From assembly GCA_903899795.1 (NCBI GenBank), contig CAIUKX010000051.1:1-10216 (forward strand): 10,216 nt of DNA, in the 5' to 3' direction. The stretch's first letter is position 1, and every line of letters starts with the position of its first letter. This DNA comes from an uncultured Flavobacteriales bacterium. GTDB taxonomy: Bacteria > Bacteroidota > Bacteroidia > Flavobacteriales_D > Crocinitomicaceae. The notes beneath the pieces were generated by a model that saw only the letters and a program-made list of their open reading frames with translations, ran no database searches and was not told where the DNA came from. A program made the translations under genes and the position numbers. Below, piece by piece: positions 1 to 7,358 of the stretch.

Positions 1-738
1 CATGTTATTGATTGGGAAGAAATGAAAGATATGCAATTAGCCTTTATGAAGGCTTCAGTTGTCGATATTGATTTACCATTCGATAATGCATTTATGGCGA
101 TTTTATATAAGATTGCGAAAAAATATAAAATAAAATATGTCCTTTCAGGTCACAATACTGTAACAGAAGGCTGGATGCCTCCGAGTTTCACGCACTATAA
201 ATTAGATACAATTAATTTAAAAGCAATACATGAAAAATTTGGAAGCAGAAAATTAAAGTCATTTCCTGTGATTGGTCCGATCAATCTTTGGATCAACAAA
301 AAACTGTTTAATGTGAAATTTGTATCACCACTCGATTATATTGATTATAACAAGTCAGAAGTTAAGAAAAAACTTATTAATGAATTAAATTGGAGGGATT
401 ATGGAGGAAAGCATTATGAAAATATTTTCACTAAATTTTATCAAGGTTATATTTTACCTCAGAAATTCAACGTTGATAAAAGAAAATCTCACCTCTCGAC
501 TTTGATTTGTTCTCAACAGATAACAAAAGAGCAAGCTTTGATTGAAATGCAGAATTCACCTTATGATGCTAAAGAATTACAAACAGATATGGAATTTTTT
601 ATAAAAAAGATGGCGATTACAAAAGATGAATTCGAGGAGATAATGAATTTGCCCATAAAGCAACATGTTGATTACCCATCTTATATAAATATTATTGAAA
701 GAATTAAAAAAATAAAAAATGGAATTATCAAAAAGTAA
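1..738 (+). CDS. wbpG: N-acetyl sugar amidotransferase, WbpG/PseA-like (5'-truncated by window edge)
   Basis: The reading frame is already open at base 1 and encodes about 245 residues, so the N-terminal part lies outside the window; the first in-window ATG (22) is not the true start. Seen: family-like blocks including WEEMKDMQLAF near the edge, the SGHN segment (bases 145-156), WRDYGGKHYE, FYQGYILPQKF and DKRKSHLSTLICS. From family knowledge: WbpG-type enzymes (about 370-380 residues, PP-loop ATP-pyrophosphatase fold) turn the acetamido group of a nucleotide-activated sugar into an acetamidino group, using ammonia supplied by HisH/HisF-like partners, in O-antigen or flagellar glycan synthesis in the cytoplasm. 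The PP-loop itself should lie upstream and is not visible. Inference: hisH/hisF homologues may sit just upstream, and this gene is part of a glycan cluster with the genes that follow 21 nt downstream. The symbol is a family-level assignment; the exact sugar substrate cannot be told. Confidence 0.85.
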   Translation, partial: HVIDWEEMKDMQLAFMKASVVDIDLPFDNAFMAILYKIAKKYKIKYVLSGHNTVTEGWMPPSFTHYKLDTINLKAIHEKFGSRKLKSFPVIGPINLWINKKLFNVKFVSPLDYIDYNKSEVKKKLINELNWRDYGGKHYENIFTKFYQGYILPQKFNVDKRKSHLSTLICSQQITKEQALIEMQNSPYDAKELQTDMEFFIKKMAITKDEFEEIMNLPIKQHVDYPSYINIIERIKKIKNGIIKK

Positions 739-759
739 TTTTTCATTCAGATTAATATT

Positions 760-2046
760 TTGAAAAAAGTACTTATCATATCCTATTTTTTTCCTCCTTG
801 TAACTTGACTGCTTCTCAACGAATAAAAGGTTGGGCAGACTATCTCTCGGAATTTGGGTATTATCCAATTATTGTTACCCGGAATTGGGATATTCCAATC
901 ACTTCCCCTGAAGATGCATCCATATCTACAGGGACGGAAATAAAACACATAAAAAACGATACGCATGAAGTATATTATTTACCCTATAAAGCAAGTCTGA
1001 GGGATCGTATTTTTGAGAAAAATAAAGATAAAAAATCCCTGCAGCGATTAAGTAAGATCTTTACTTTAAAAAATTTAATTCTGGAAAATTATTCTAATTC
1101 AGCCATCCCATATTCAAACATGTATACGCATGCAAGGAGACTAATTCAAGATGATTCAGAGATAAAAATGCTCGTTGTTTCAGCCAAACCTTTTAATCAG
1201 TTCAAGTTTGGATTTCTTCTTCATCAAGAATTTGGTATAAAATGGATTGCCGATTATCGGGATGATTGGAATACATCTGAATTGGAAGATAAGCAGGTTG
1301 GTATCATGAAGTATCTTGCAAAAATGCAGTCAAATTTTGAAAAAAAATGGATTGCTACAGCAAGTTGTATTACATCCATTTCAGGAATTTATGTAAAGAG
1401 AATCTCTACTTTTGTAGGAGTTAAAGGTGAGGTCATTTTGAATGGATTTGATGGATTGGCTAATGAATTACCCACCAATAATGACAAAATATTTCGCATT
1501 ACTTACAATGGAAGTTTGTATCCAAGTCAGTCGATTGAACCAATTCTGAAAATGATCAAAAGAGTAATTGATCAGAGTAGTATGGAAATTCATCTTTATT
1601 TTCCAGGTTTAGGTTTTGATAAAACCCAAGAAAATAGAGTGAGGAATTTGATGTTGGGTTATGAAAAAAATATTCACATCACTAATAGGGTTGCCAAGGA
1701 AGATGTAATTCGAATTCAAAATAAATCAGATGTATTGTTGATGATTGCCCACGGTACAGTAAAAGGTGTCCCTTCTAGTAAAATGTATGAGTATATTGGT
1801 CTAAAAAAACCAATTTTAGTATATCCGAATGATCATGATATTGTTGAAGAAACACTCAACGATACAGGTCTAGGAATAATCTGTGAAAATGAGGAAGATA
1901 TTTTCAATAATTTACAAAAATTAATTCTTGAGAAACAAACGGGTGAAAAGACAAAATTCGAATTTGATGAAGATAAGATCAATTTTTATTCACGGAAAAA
2001 TCAAACGGCTGTTCTAGCCAAGTTATTTGACGAATTACTTGTCTGA
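760..2046 (+). CDS. GT-B fold glycosyltransferase (GT4-like), TTG start
   Basis: Encodes 428 residues, a normal size for a GT-B glycosyltransferase, with no signal peptide or clear membrane segment, so probably a cytoplasmic or membrane-associated sugar transferase. Seen: an N-terminal Rossmann-type strand beginning KKVLIISYFFPP (residues 2-13), an inter-domain DYRDDW block at 165-170, the NGSLYPSQSIEP segment from residue 250 that opens the C-terminal nucleotide-sugar domain, and GVPSSKMYEY from 336, the region carrying the donor-binding acidic residues in GT4-like enzymes. The start is TTG: the frame is closed by the stop of the preceding gene at 736-738, the next methionine is more than 100 residues in, and the first beta-strand begins right after the TTG. 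The spacing is 21 nt from the amidotransferase gene, consistent with co-transcription. Donor and acceptor cannot be predicted. Confidence 0.88.
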   Translation: MKKVLIISYFFPPCNLTASQRIKGWADYLSEFGYYPIIVTRNWDIPITSPEDASISTGTEIKHIKNDTHEVYYLPYKASLRDRIFEKNKDKKSLQRLSKIFTLKNLILENYSNSAIPYSNMYTHARRLIQDDSEIKMLVVSAKPFNQFKFGFLLHQEFGIKWIADYRDDWNTSELEDKQVGIMKYLAKMQSNFEKKWIATASCITSISGIYVKRISTFVGVKGEVILNGFDGLANELPTNNDKIFRITYNGSLYPSQSIEPILKMIKRVIDQSSMEIHLYFPGLGFDKTQENRVRNLMLGYEKNIHITNRVAKEDVIRIQNKSDVLLMIAHGTVKGVPSSKMYEYIGLKKPILVYPNDHDIVEETLNDTGLGIICENEEDIFNNLQKLILEKQTGEKTKFEFDEDKINFYSRKNQTAVLAKLFDELLV

Positions 2047-2059
2047 GTAGTATGAAAAA

Positions 2060-2076
2060 TGAGTATTTTTTACTCA
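2060..2076. repeat. Short inverted repeat in the spacer before asnB
   Basis: In the 93-nt spacer between the first glycosyltransferase and asnB, TGAGTA (2060-2065) and TACTCA (2071-2076) form a perfect 6-bp stem around a five-T loop. A second direct copy of TGAGTA lies at 2044-2049, across the glycosyltransferase stop codon. There is no T-tract after the stem, so it does not look like an intrinsic terminator. The stem is A/T-rich and weak, and a chance origin is quite possible. No confident Bacteroidota-type promoter (TTG, then TAnnTTTG) was found in this spacer; the nearest match, TTTCTTTG at 2124-2131, has one mismatch and no properly spaced upstream box. Confidence 0.3.
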
Positions 2077-2139
2077 AAACGGATTCTTTGTAAAGATGAG
2101 CCCTAATTTTCAATATTTTTCACTTTCTTTGATCTACAT

Positions 2140-4050
2140 ATGTGTGGAATAGTTGGGTTTATTGATTGGCAGAAAAAATCTTCAGAAAGTGTATTGGAGG
2201 ACATGACTTTGTCCATTCAGCATCGTGGTCCTGATGGAGGAAAAGTCAGGTTCTTTCAAACGGAGAGTTCAATGGTTGGACTCGGACATAGAAGGCTGGC
2301 CATAATTGATTTGTCGGACAATGGTAAACAGCCCATGCTGTTGAATCATTTGTGGATTACATTCAATGGTGAAATCTATAATTATACTGAGATAAAATCT
2401 GAATTGACAAGGATGGGACACCAATTTGTCGGTAATTCAGATACAGAGGTAATTCTTCATGCTTACGAGCAATGGGGAGAAAAATGCCTTGAAAAATTCA
2501 TTGGAATGTTTACTTTTGTTATCTACGATACACAAAAGAAGGAATTGTTTTGCGTGAGAGATCGAGCAGGGGTAAAACCATTTTTTTACTATTATAAGGA
2601 TGGCTTGTTTTTATTTGCTTCGGAATTGAAAGCATTCCACAAACACCCCTATTTTTACAAAGAAATTAATTTGGATGCTGTTGGAGCTTATATGCAATAT
2701 GGCAATGTTCCGACACCGCATTGCATTTTTGAGAATACATATAAGTTAAATCCTGGACATTTTCTTAAAGTTGATTTAGTGTCCAAACCAAATAGATTGA
2801 TACAAACCCGTTATTGGAACGTATACGACAGCTACAATCATGCTAAGCTCGACATATCTTTTGAAGAAGCAAAGACTGAAACCGAGAAATTACTTCAATC
2901 GGCTTGTGATTATCGAATGGTGGCAGATGTTCCGGTTGGAATATTCTTAAGTGGGGGATATGATAGTACATGTGTGACAGCACTGTTGCAAAAAGAGAGA
3001 ACGGAAAAATTGAAAACATTCACCATCGGTGTTCCGGATATAGGATTAAATGAAGCGCCTTATGCGAAAGATATTGCGAAACATATAGGAACTGATCACA
3101 CTGAAATTGAATGTACTCAGAAAGAAGCATTGGATCTTATTCCTGATTTACCCTATTATTTTGATGAACCGTTTGCAGATAGCAGTGCAATTCCGACAAC
3201 ATTAGTGAGTAAAATGGCTCGTAAAGAAGTTACTGTGGCTTTGAGTGCTGATGCTGGTGATGAAATTTTTGCTGGCTATAACCGGTATGATTACTTGCTT
3301 CGCTATGGGAAAAAATTGGAAAAAATTCCGGGATTTGCCCGTCATTCCTTATCGGGATTGATGAATATCGTTCCTTCAAATACCATCCCTATTTTGAAAA
3401 ATAAGTACAATTTTCACAATAGGTATGAAAAGTTAAAGGGTGTGTTGAAAGATCCTTCAGCGGAACGGATCATGTTGAGTTTAAGTCAGCAATACACCGA
3501 TAAACAGATGAGAGGCGTGTTAACCTTCGATTCGAAAGTCCTTCCGACAGCCTATATCTCCAAGGAATTAAAAAAGGAATTTTTTACGCCACTGTCCTAC
3601 ATGATGGCAATTGATTACCAGACCTATTTGGTGGATGATATTCTGCAAAAGGTTGATAGATCAACAATGACAGCTAGTTTAGAAGGAAGGGAACCTTTTT
3701 TAGATCATCGGGTAATCGAATGGGCAGCACAATTGCCGGATTTCTATAAATATCATGATGGCGATAAAAAATACATCATTAAGCAGATTGTTCATCAATA
3801 TGTTCCGCAATCACTTTTGGACAGGCCTAAAATGGGATTTGCAATTCCGATTTCGGATTGGTTGAAAGATGATCTGAGAGAATATGTTGAATCTTATTTG
3901 AATCAAAAAACTATTGAAGAACAAGGCGTTTTTAATTGGAAATATGTTGAAAGACTGAAAAAAGCTTTTTATAGCGGAAAGAAAGAATACGATATGAAAA
4001 TGTGGTATTTACTGATGTTTCAAACCTGGTATGAGCGATGGATGAAATGA
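2140..4050 (+). CDS. asnB: Asparagine synthetase B-type glutamine amidotransferase
   Basis: Encodes 636 residues, in the range of longer AsnB-family enzymes. Start ATG at 2140 is fixed by the family: after Met removal Cys2 becomes the N-terminal nucleophile of the class II glutaminase domain (MCGIVGF). Seen in that domain: HRGPDGG, Arg51 in the HRRLAIID block, NGEIYN at 76-81 and Asp101-Thr-Glu in the SDTEV block. The synthetase domain carries the ATP-binding PP-loop SGGYDS at 271-276, SADAGDE at 369-375 and REPFLDHR from 517. All expected catalytic elements are present, so the enzyme is probably active: glutamine hydrolysis releases ammonia, which is tunnelled to an AMP-activated carboxylate. 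In housekeeping cells the product is asparagine; homologues inside O-antigen clusters are thought to amidate uronic-acid sugars. Its place between two glycosyltransferases favours the second role here (inference). It overlaps the next gene by 4-13 nt, implying coupled translation. Confidence 0.93.
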   Translation: MCGIVGFIDWQKKSSESVLEDMTLSIQHRGPDGGKVRFFQTESSMVGLGHRRLAIIDLSDNGKQPMLLNHLWITFNGEIYNYTEIKSELTRMGHQFVGNSDTEVILHAYEQWGEKCLEKFIGMFTFVIYDTQKKELFCVRDRAGVKPFFYYYKDGLFLFASELKAFHKHPYFYKEINLDAVGAYMQYGNVPTPHCIFENTYKLNPGHFLKVDLVSKPNRLIQTRYWNVYDSYNHAKLDISFEEAKTETEKLLQSACDYRMVADVPVGIFLSGGYDSTCVTALLQKERTEKLKTFTIGVPDIGLNEAPYAKDIAKHIGTDHTEIECTQKEALDLIPDLPYYFDEPFADSSAIPTTLVSKMARKEVTVALSADAGDEIFAGYNRYDYLLRYGKKLEKIPGFARHSLSGLMNIVPSNTIPILKNKYNFHNRYEKLKGVLKDPSAERIMLSLSQQYTDKQMRGVLTFDSKVLPTAYISKELKKEFFTPLSYMMAIDYQTYLVDDILQKVDRSTMTASLEGREPFLDHRVIEWAAQLPDFYKYHDGDKKYIIKQIVHQYVPQSLLDRPKMGFAIPISDWLKDDLREYVESYLNQKTIEEQGVFNWKYVERLKKAFYSGKKEYDMKMWYLLMFQTWYERWMK

Positions 4051-5306
4051 TAGACGAAAAATACCTAAATAATAAAAGTAAAAACATTCTGTATCTTTCT
4101 TATGATGGAATGACTGACCCTTTGGGGCAATCACAGGTGTTGCCTTATTTGATTGGTTTGACTAAAAAGGGATTTACTTTTCATATCATCAGTTTTGAGA
4201 AGCAACATAGATTTGAAATTCATAAAGAACATATCCAGAGTATTTGCGATCAAAACGGAATCGTTTGGCATCCTAACAGGTATACTCAGAAATCGCCTTT
4301 GGTGACAACGATATGGGATGTTTATCGGATGAAAAAATTAGCTCGAAAATTGCATAGAGTTTATCAATTTGATATCGTTCATTGCAGGAGTTACATTGCG
4401 GCGATTGTAGGATTATCAATGAAAAAGACTTTTCGAACGAAGTTTGTTTTTGATATGAGAGGATTTTGGGCGGATGAACGAATAGACGGCGGACTTTGGA
4501 GTTTGAAGAATCCTGTGTTTAAAATAGTTTACAAGTATTTTAAGAAAAAAGAAATTGACTTTTTCAAGAATTCCGATCATATTATTTCCTTGACAAAAAA
4601 TGGAAAAGAAGAGATTGAGAGTTGGAAAGCATTCAAGGGGAAACTAGTTGATATTCAAATTATACCCTGTTGTGTTGATCTTGAATTATTCGATCCGAAC
4701 AAGATTAGTATTGAACAAAAACTTGAACTGAAACAAAAGTTAAACATTGATGATTCTGATTTTATAGTAGGATATGTTGGTTCAATTGGAACGTGGTATA
4801 TGTTGTCTGAAATGTTGGATTATTTCAAAGTTTTCAAAGAAAGAAAATCCAATTCAAAATTTCTTTTTGTTACAGGCGAAAAATCTCAAACGATCTATCA
4901 AATAGCAGATCAAAAAAACATTGATAGGAAGGATATAATTATTACTTCTTGTTTACACAAAGATGTTCCCTTGAATATTTCTATTTTTGATTTATCCATC
5001 TTTTTTATCCGCCCAACCTATTCGAAAAAGGCTTCCTCACCGACTAAGCAGGGAGAAATTATGGCAATGGGAATTCCTTTGGTCTGTAATTCAGGAGTTG
5101 GAGATACGGATTGGGTGGTGAAGAAATACAAAGCTGGATCAGTGATTGAAAGTTTTTCAAATGAAAATTATTTAAAAGTGATAGAGTTTCCTGATGAAAT
5201 AGATCAGGATTTGATGATGCAAGGAGCCAAGGAGTTTTATTCGTTGGATAGTGGAGTAGAAAAGTATTTTTCAGTTTATGAAAAAATATACAAGTATGAA
5301 AAGTAA
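4038..5306 (+). CDS. GT-B fold glycosyltransferase (GT4-like)
   Basis: Encodes 422 residues without signal peptide or membrane helix. Seen: an N-terminal Rossmann region with NILYLSYDGMTDPLGQSQV, a DMRGFWADE block at 139-147, YVGSIGTWY at the start of the C-terminal nucleotide-binding domain, and SSPTKQGEIMAMGIP from residue 333, the donor-binding stretch typical of GT4-like enzymes. The DPLGQSQV segment near the N-terminus is common in polysaccharide-cluster glycosyltransferases that act on lipid-linked oligosaccharides (family knowledge). Two starts are possible: ATG 4038 (13-nt overlap with asnB) and ATG 4047, which forms an ATGA stop-start overlap with the asnB TGA; the second would remove three residues and is equally plausible. 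No Shine-Dalgarno motif separates them. The overlap points to translational coupling with asnB. Sugar specificity is unknown. Confidence 0.88.
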   Translation: MDEMIDEKYLNNKSKNILYLSYDGMTDPLGQSQVLPYLIGLTKKGFTFHIISFEKQHRFEIHKEHIQSICDQNGIVWHPNRYTQKSPLVTTIWDVYRMKKLARKLHRVYQFDIVHCRSYIAAIVGLSMKKTFRTKFVFDMRGFWADERIDGGLWSLKNPVFKIVYKYFKKKEIDFFKNSDHIISLTKNGKEEIESWKAFKGKLVDIQIIPCCVDLELFDPNKISIEQKLELKQKLNIDDSDFIVGYVGSIGTWYMLSEMLDYFKVFKERKSNSKFLFVTGEKSQTIYQIADQKNIDRKDIIITSCLHKDVPLNISIFDLSIFFIRPTYSKKASSPTKQGEIMAMGIPLVCNSGVGDTDWVVKKYKAGSVIESFSNENYLKVIEFPDEIDQDLMMQGAKEFYSLDSGVEKYFSVYEKIYKYEK

Positions 5307-6330
5307 AATTATTGTCACTGGAGGAGCTGGTTATATTGGGTCACATGCGATTATTGAATTATTGGAGAATACACAATATGAGGTGATCTCAATCGATAAT
5401 TTTTCAAATTCACAAGTTGAAACTTACGACCGTATTCTAGCGATTACTGGAATATCAATAAAACATTATCCGATCGACTTGTGTGATAAGCAAGCTTTTT
5501 TCAATGTCTTGAAACAAGAAGAAAACGTTGTTGGATTGATCCATTTCGCAGCATTTAAATCTGTTCCCGAATCTGTTGCAAATCCATATAAATATTATCA
5601 CAACAATATAGAGTCGCTTCTAAATGTTTTGGAAGGTGCATTAAAATTTAAGATCCATAATTTTATTTTTTCTTCTTCTTGCTCAGTTTATGGCAACATA
5701 AAAGGTTTGCCTGTAGATGAGAACACTCCTTTTAGCAAAGCTGAATCACCCTACGCTCAGACAAAGCAAATAGGCGAATCCATTTTGAATGATTATGCTA
5801 AAACGTATCCTCTGTTAAAGTCGATTTCGTTGCGCTATTTCAATCCGGTTGGAGCACATATTACAGGTTTAATAGGAGAATATCCAATCAATAGGCCAAC
5901 CAGTTTAGTGCCTGTAATTACCCAAACGGCAATTGGTAAATTAGATAAAATGCTGGTTCACGGTACTGACTATGAGACAAGAGACGGCTCGTGTATCCGT
6001 GATTATATACATGTGAGTGATATAGCAGGTGCACACGTCAAAGCGTTGGAATTATTGTTGAATACTAATAATGGTCCCACTACAAATGTGTACAATTTAG
6101 GATCAGGAAATGGAGTAAGTGTATTGGAAGCAATTCATACATTTGAAAAAATAGCCGGAATACCGCTTAATTATTCGATTGGTCCAAGGAGAGAAGGAGA
6201 TGTTGAAGCTATCTTTTCAGATACAACAAAATCGTTTAAAGAATTGAATTGGGAAACTAGATTTTCTTTGGAAGAAATGATTGAATCGGCTTGGAAATGG
6301 GAATTATACCTGAAAGAGAACCTAAAATAG
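5296..6330 (+). CDS. galE: UDP-glucose 4-epimerase
   Basis: Extended SDR enzyme of 344 residues (close to the 338 of E. coli GalE) that interconverts UDP-glucose and UDP-galactose, or the N-acetylhexosamine pair in some members, with tightly bound NAD in the cytoplasm. Seen, numbered from ATG 5296: the NAD-binding TGGAGYIGSH at 8-17, VGLIHFAAFKSVPES, SSSCSVYG at 126-133 with the catalytic Ser at 128, catalytic Tyr153 and Lys157 in the SPYAQTK block, and RYFNPVGAH after it. An in-frame ATG at 5278 would add six residues (MKKYTS) and extend the overlap with the upstream glycosyltransferase from 11 to 29 nt; 5296 is preferred because it places the glycine motif at the usual distance from Met1. 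All catalytic residues are intact. In this cluster it presumably supplies a galactose-type donor; substrate preference between hexose and N-acetylhexosamine is undetermined. Confidence 0.92.
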   Translation: MKSKIIVTGGAGYIGSHAIIELLENTQYEVISIDNFSNSQVETYDRILAITGISIKHYPIDLCDKQAFFNVLKQEENVVGLIHFAAFKSVPESVANPYKYYHNNIESLLNVLEGALKFKIHNFIFSSSCSVYGNIKGLPVDENTPFSKAESPYAQTKQIGESILNDYAKTYPLLKSISLRYFNPVGAHITGLIGEYPINRPTSLVPVITQTAIGKLDKMLVHGTDYETRDGSCIRDYIHVSDIAGAHVKALELLLNTNNGPTTNVYNLGSGNGVSVLEAIHTFEKIAGIPLNYSIGPRREGDVEAIFSDTTKSFKELNWETRFSLEEMIESAWKWELYLKENLK

Positions 6331-6420
6331 CAAAAAGAGTTATCTTTACATTCAGGCATTTTTTGAAGTCATATAATGAATTGAAACAGGTCTTAATTGA
6401 CACGATAGAAAATAGTAAAA

Positions 6421-7353
6421 ATGAAAATACTTATTACAGGCGGAGCCGGTTTTGTTCCAAGTTCAACAGCAAAACGTTTGTTGGAAGATCCAACCAATTT
6501 TCTTGTTTTAGTTGATAATTTCCTCACCGGAAATATTAATAATGTTCCAAAACATTCGAATTGTAAATTCATTAAATGTGATGTAAATAATTATCATGAT
6601 ATTGCTCCTATCATGAGTTCGTATCAATTTGATTATGTCTTTCATTATGCAGCAGTTGTTGGAGTAAAAAGAACATTGGAAAATCCGAAGATGGTATTGG
6701 ATGATATACAAGGGATAAAGAATGTACTTGATTTGTCGAAAAACACGGGAGTAAAGCGCGTATTTTATTCTTCTTCATCAGAAGTGTATGGTGAACCAGT
6801 TCATCTTCCTCAAAACGAAGAAACGACACCATTGAACTCACGTTTGCCTTATGCTGTAGTAAAGAATGTGGGTGAATCCTACTTTAAGTCATATCAACAG
6901 GAATTTGGTTTGGACTATACTATTTTCCGTTTTTTCAATACCTATGGTTCAAACCAAAGTACAGATTTCGTAATGTCGAAATTTATTCGGGCGGCATTAA
7001 ACAATCAAGATATCACTATTTATGGAGATGGTCTCCAAACACGAACGTTTTGTTTCATCGATGATAATACCGAGGCTTGTATCAATGCGCTAAAAAGTGA
7101 AGATTTTGTAAATCAGGTTTTTAATATTGGTAGTGATGTAATAATCACAATTAAAGAATTGGCGGAAACAGTTATTCGATTGACGGATTCATCTTCAAAA
7201 ATCATTCATCTTCCTGCTTTACCTGATGGTGATATGACGCGTCGTCAGCCTGATATAACGCGCATGAAAGCTTTATTAAACAGAGAATTGATTTCTTTGG
7301 AAGATGGTGTAAGTAAAATTGTGAAGGAAATCACTGCTGTAACAGTATCGTAG
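6421..7353 (+). CDS. NAD-dependent epimerase/dehydratase, UDP-glucuronate decarboxylase-like
   Basis: Extended SDR protein of 310 residues. Seen: an N-terminal cofactor motif MKILITGGAGFVPSS in which the third glycine of GxxGxxG is replaced by Pro13; HYAAVVGVKRTLENP; SSSSEVYGEP from 117 with Ser120-Glu121; catalytic Tyr144 and Lys148 (PYAVVK); RFFNTYG; and GLQTRTFCFIDD with Arg208. The S/T-E-V-Y-G and T-R-x-F-x-x-x-D-D elements resemble UDP-glucuronate decarboxylase (UXS, UDP-glucuronate to UDP-xylose) and its dTDP-glucose dehydratase relatives. From memory, Bacteroidota glycan clusters contain a subfamily with GF-I/V-PSS at this site, so the proline is probably a subfamily trait and not an error. 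A UDP-sugar 4-epimerase activity is the main alternative. A 90-nt A/T-rich gap without a confident promoter precedes the ATG; the next gene starts 5 nt after its stop. Confidence 0.8.
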   Translation: MKILITGGAGFVPSSTAKRLLEDPTNFLVLVDNFLTGNINNVPKHSNCKFIKCDVNNYHDIAPIMSSYQFDYVFHYAAVVGVKRTLENPKMVLDDIQGIKNVLDLSKNTGVKRVFYSSSSEVYGEPVHLPQNEETTPLNSRLPYAVVKNVGESYFKSYQQEFGLDYTIFRFFNTYGSNQSTDFVMSKFIRAALNNQDITIYGDGLQTRTFCFIDDNTEACINALKSEDFVNQVFNIGSDVIITIKELAETVIRLTDSSSKIIHLPALPDGDMTRRQPDITRMKALLNRELISLEDGVSKIVKEITAVTVS

Positions 7354-7358
7354 TTTGA

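Noticed and set aside
577..966. 129-codon minus-strand frame
   Set aside because: It lies antisense to the end of the amidotransferase gene and the start of a well-supported glycosyltransferase, and its translation is rich in Tyr, Phe and Cys without recognisable motifs; it is a shadow frame.
2124..2131. Promoter -7 box candidate before asnB (TTTCTTTG)
   Set aside because: One mismatch to TAnnTTTG, no TTG box 17-20 nt upstream, and it lies only 8 nt from the ATG; such matches are expected by chance in A/T-rich DNA.
5278..5295. Upstream ATG as galE start
   Set aside because: It adds six residues (MKKYTS) before the normal N-terminus and lengthens the overlap with the preceding gene; ATG 5296 places the glycine motif at the usual distance.
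6341..6348. Promoter -7 box candidate before the SDR gene (TATCTTTA)
   Set aside because: The last base differs from consensus and no upstream TTG box is at the correct spacing.
6291..6515. 74-codon + strand frame bridging galE and the SDR gene
   Set aside because: Both ends overlap strongly supported genes in other frames, and its C-terminal part is simply the SDR gene read out of frame. The 90-nt gap is better read as non-coding.
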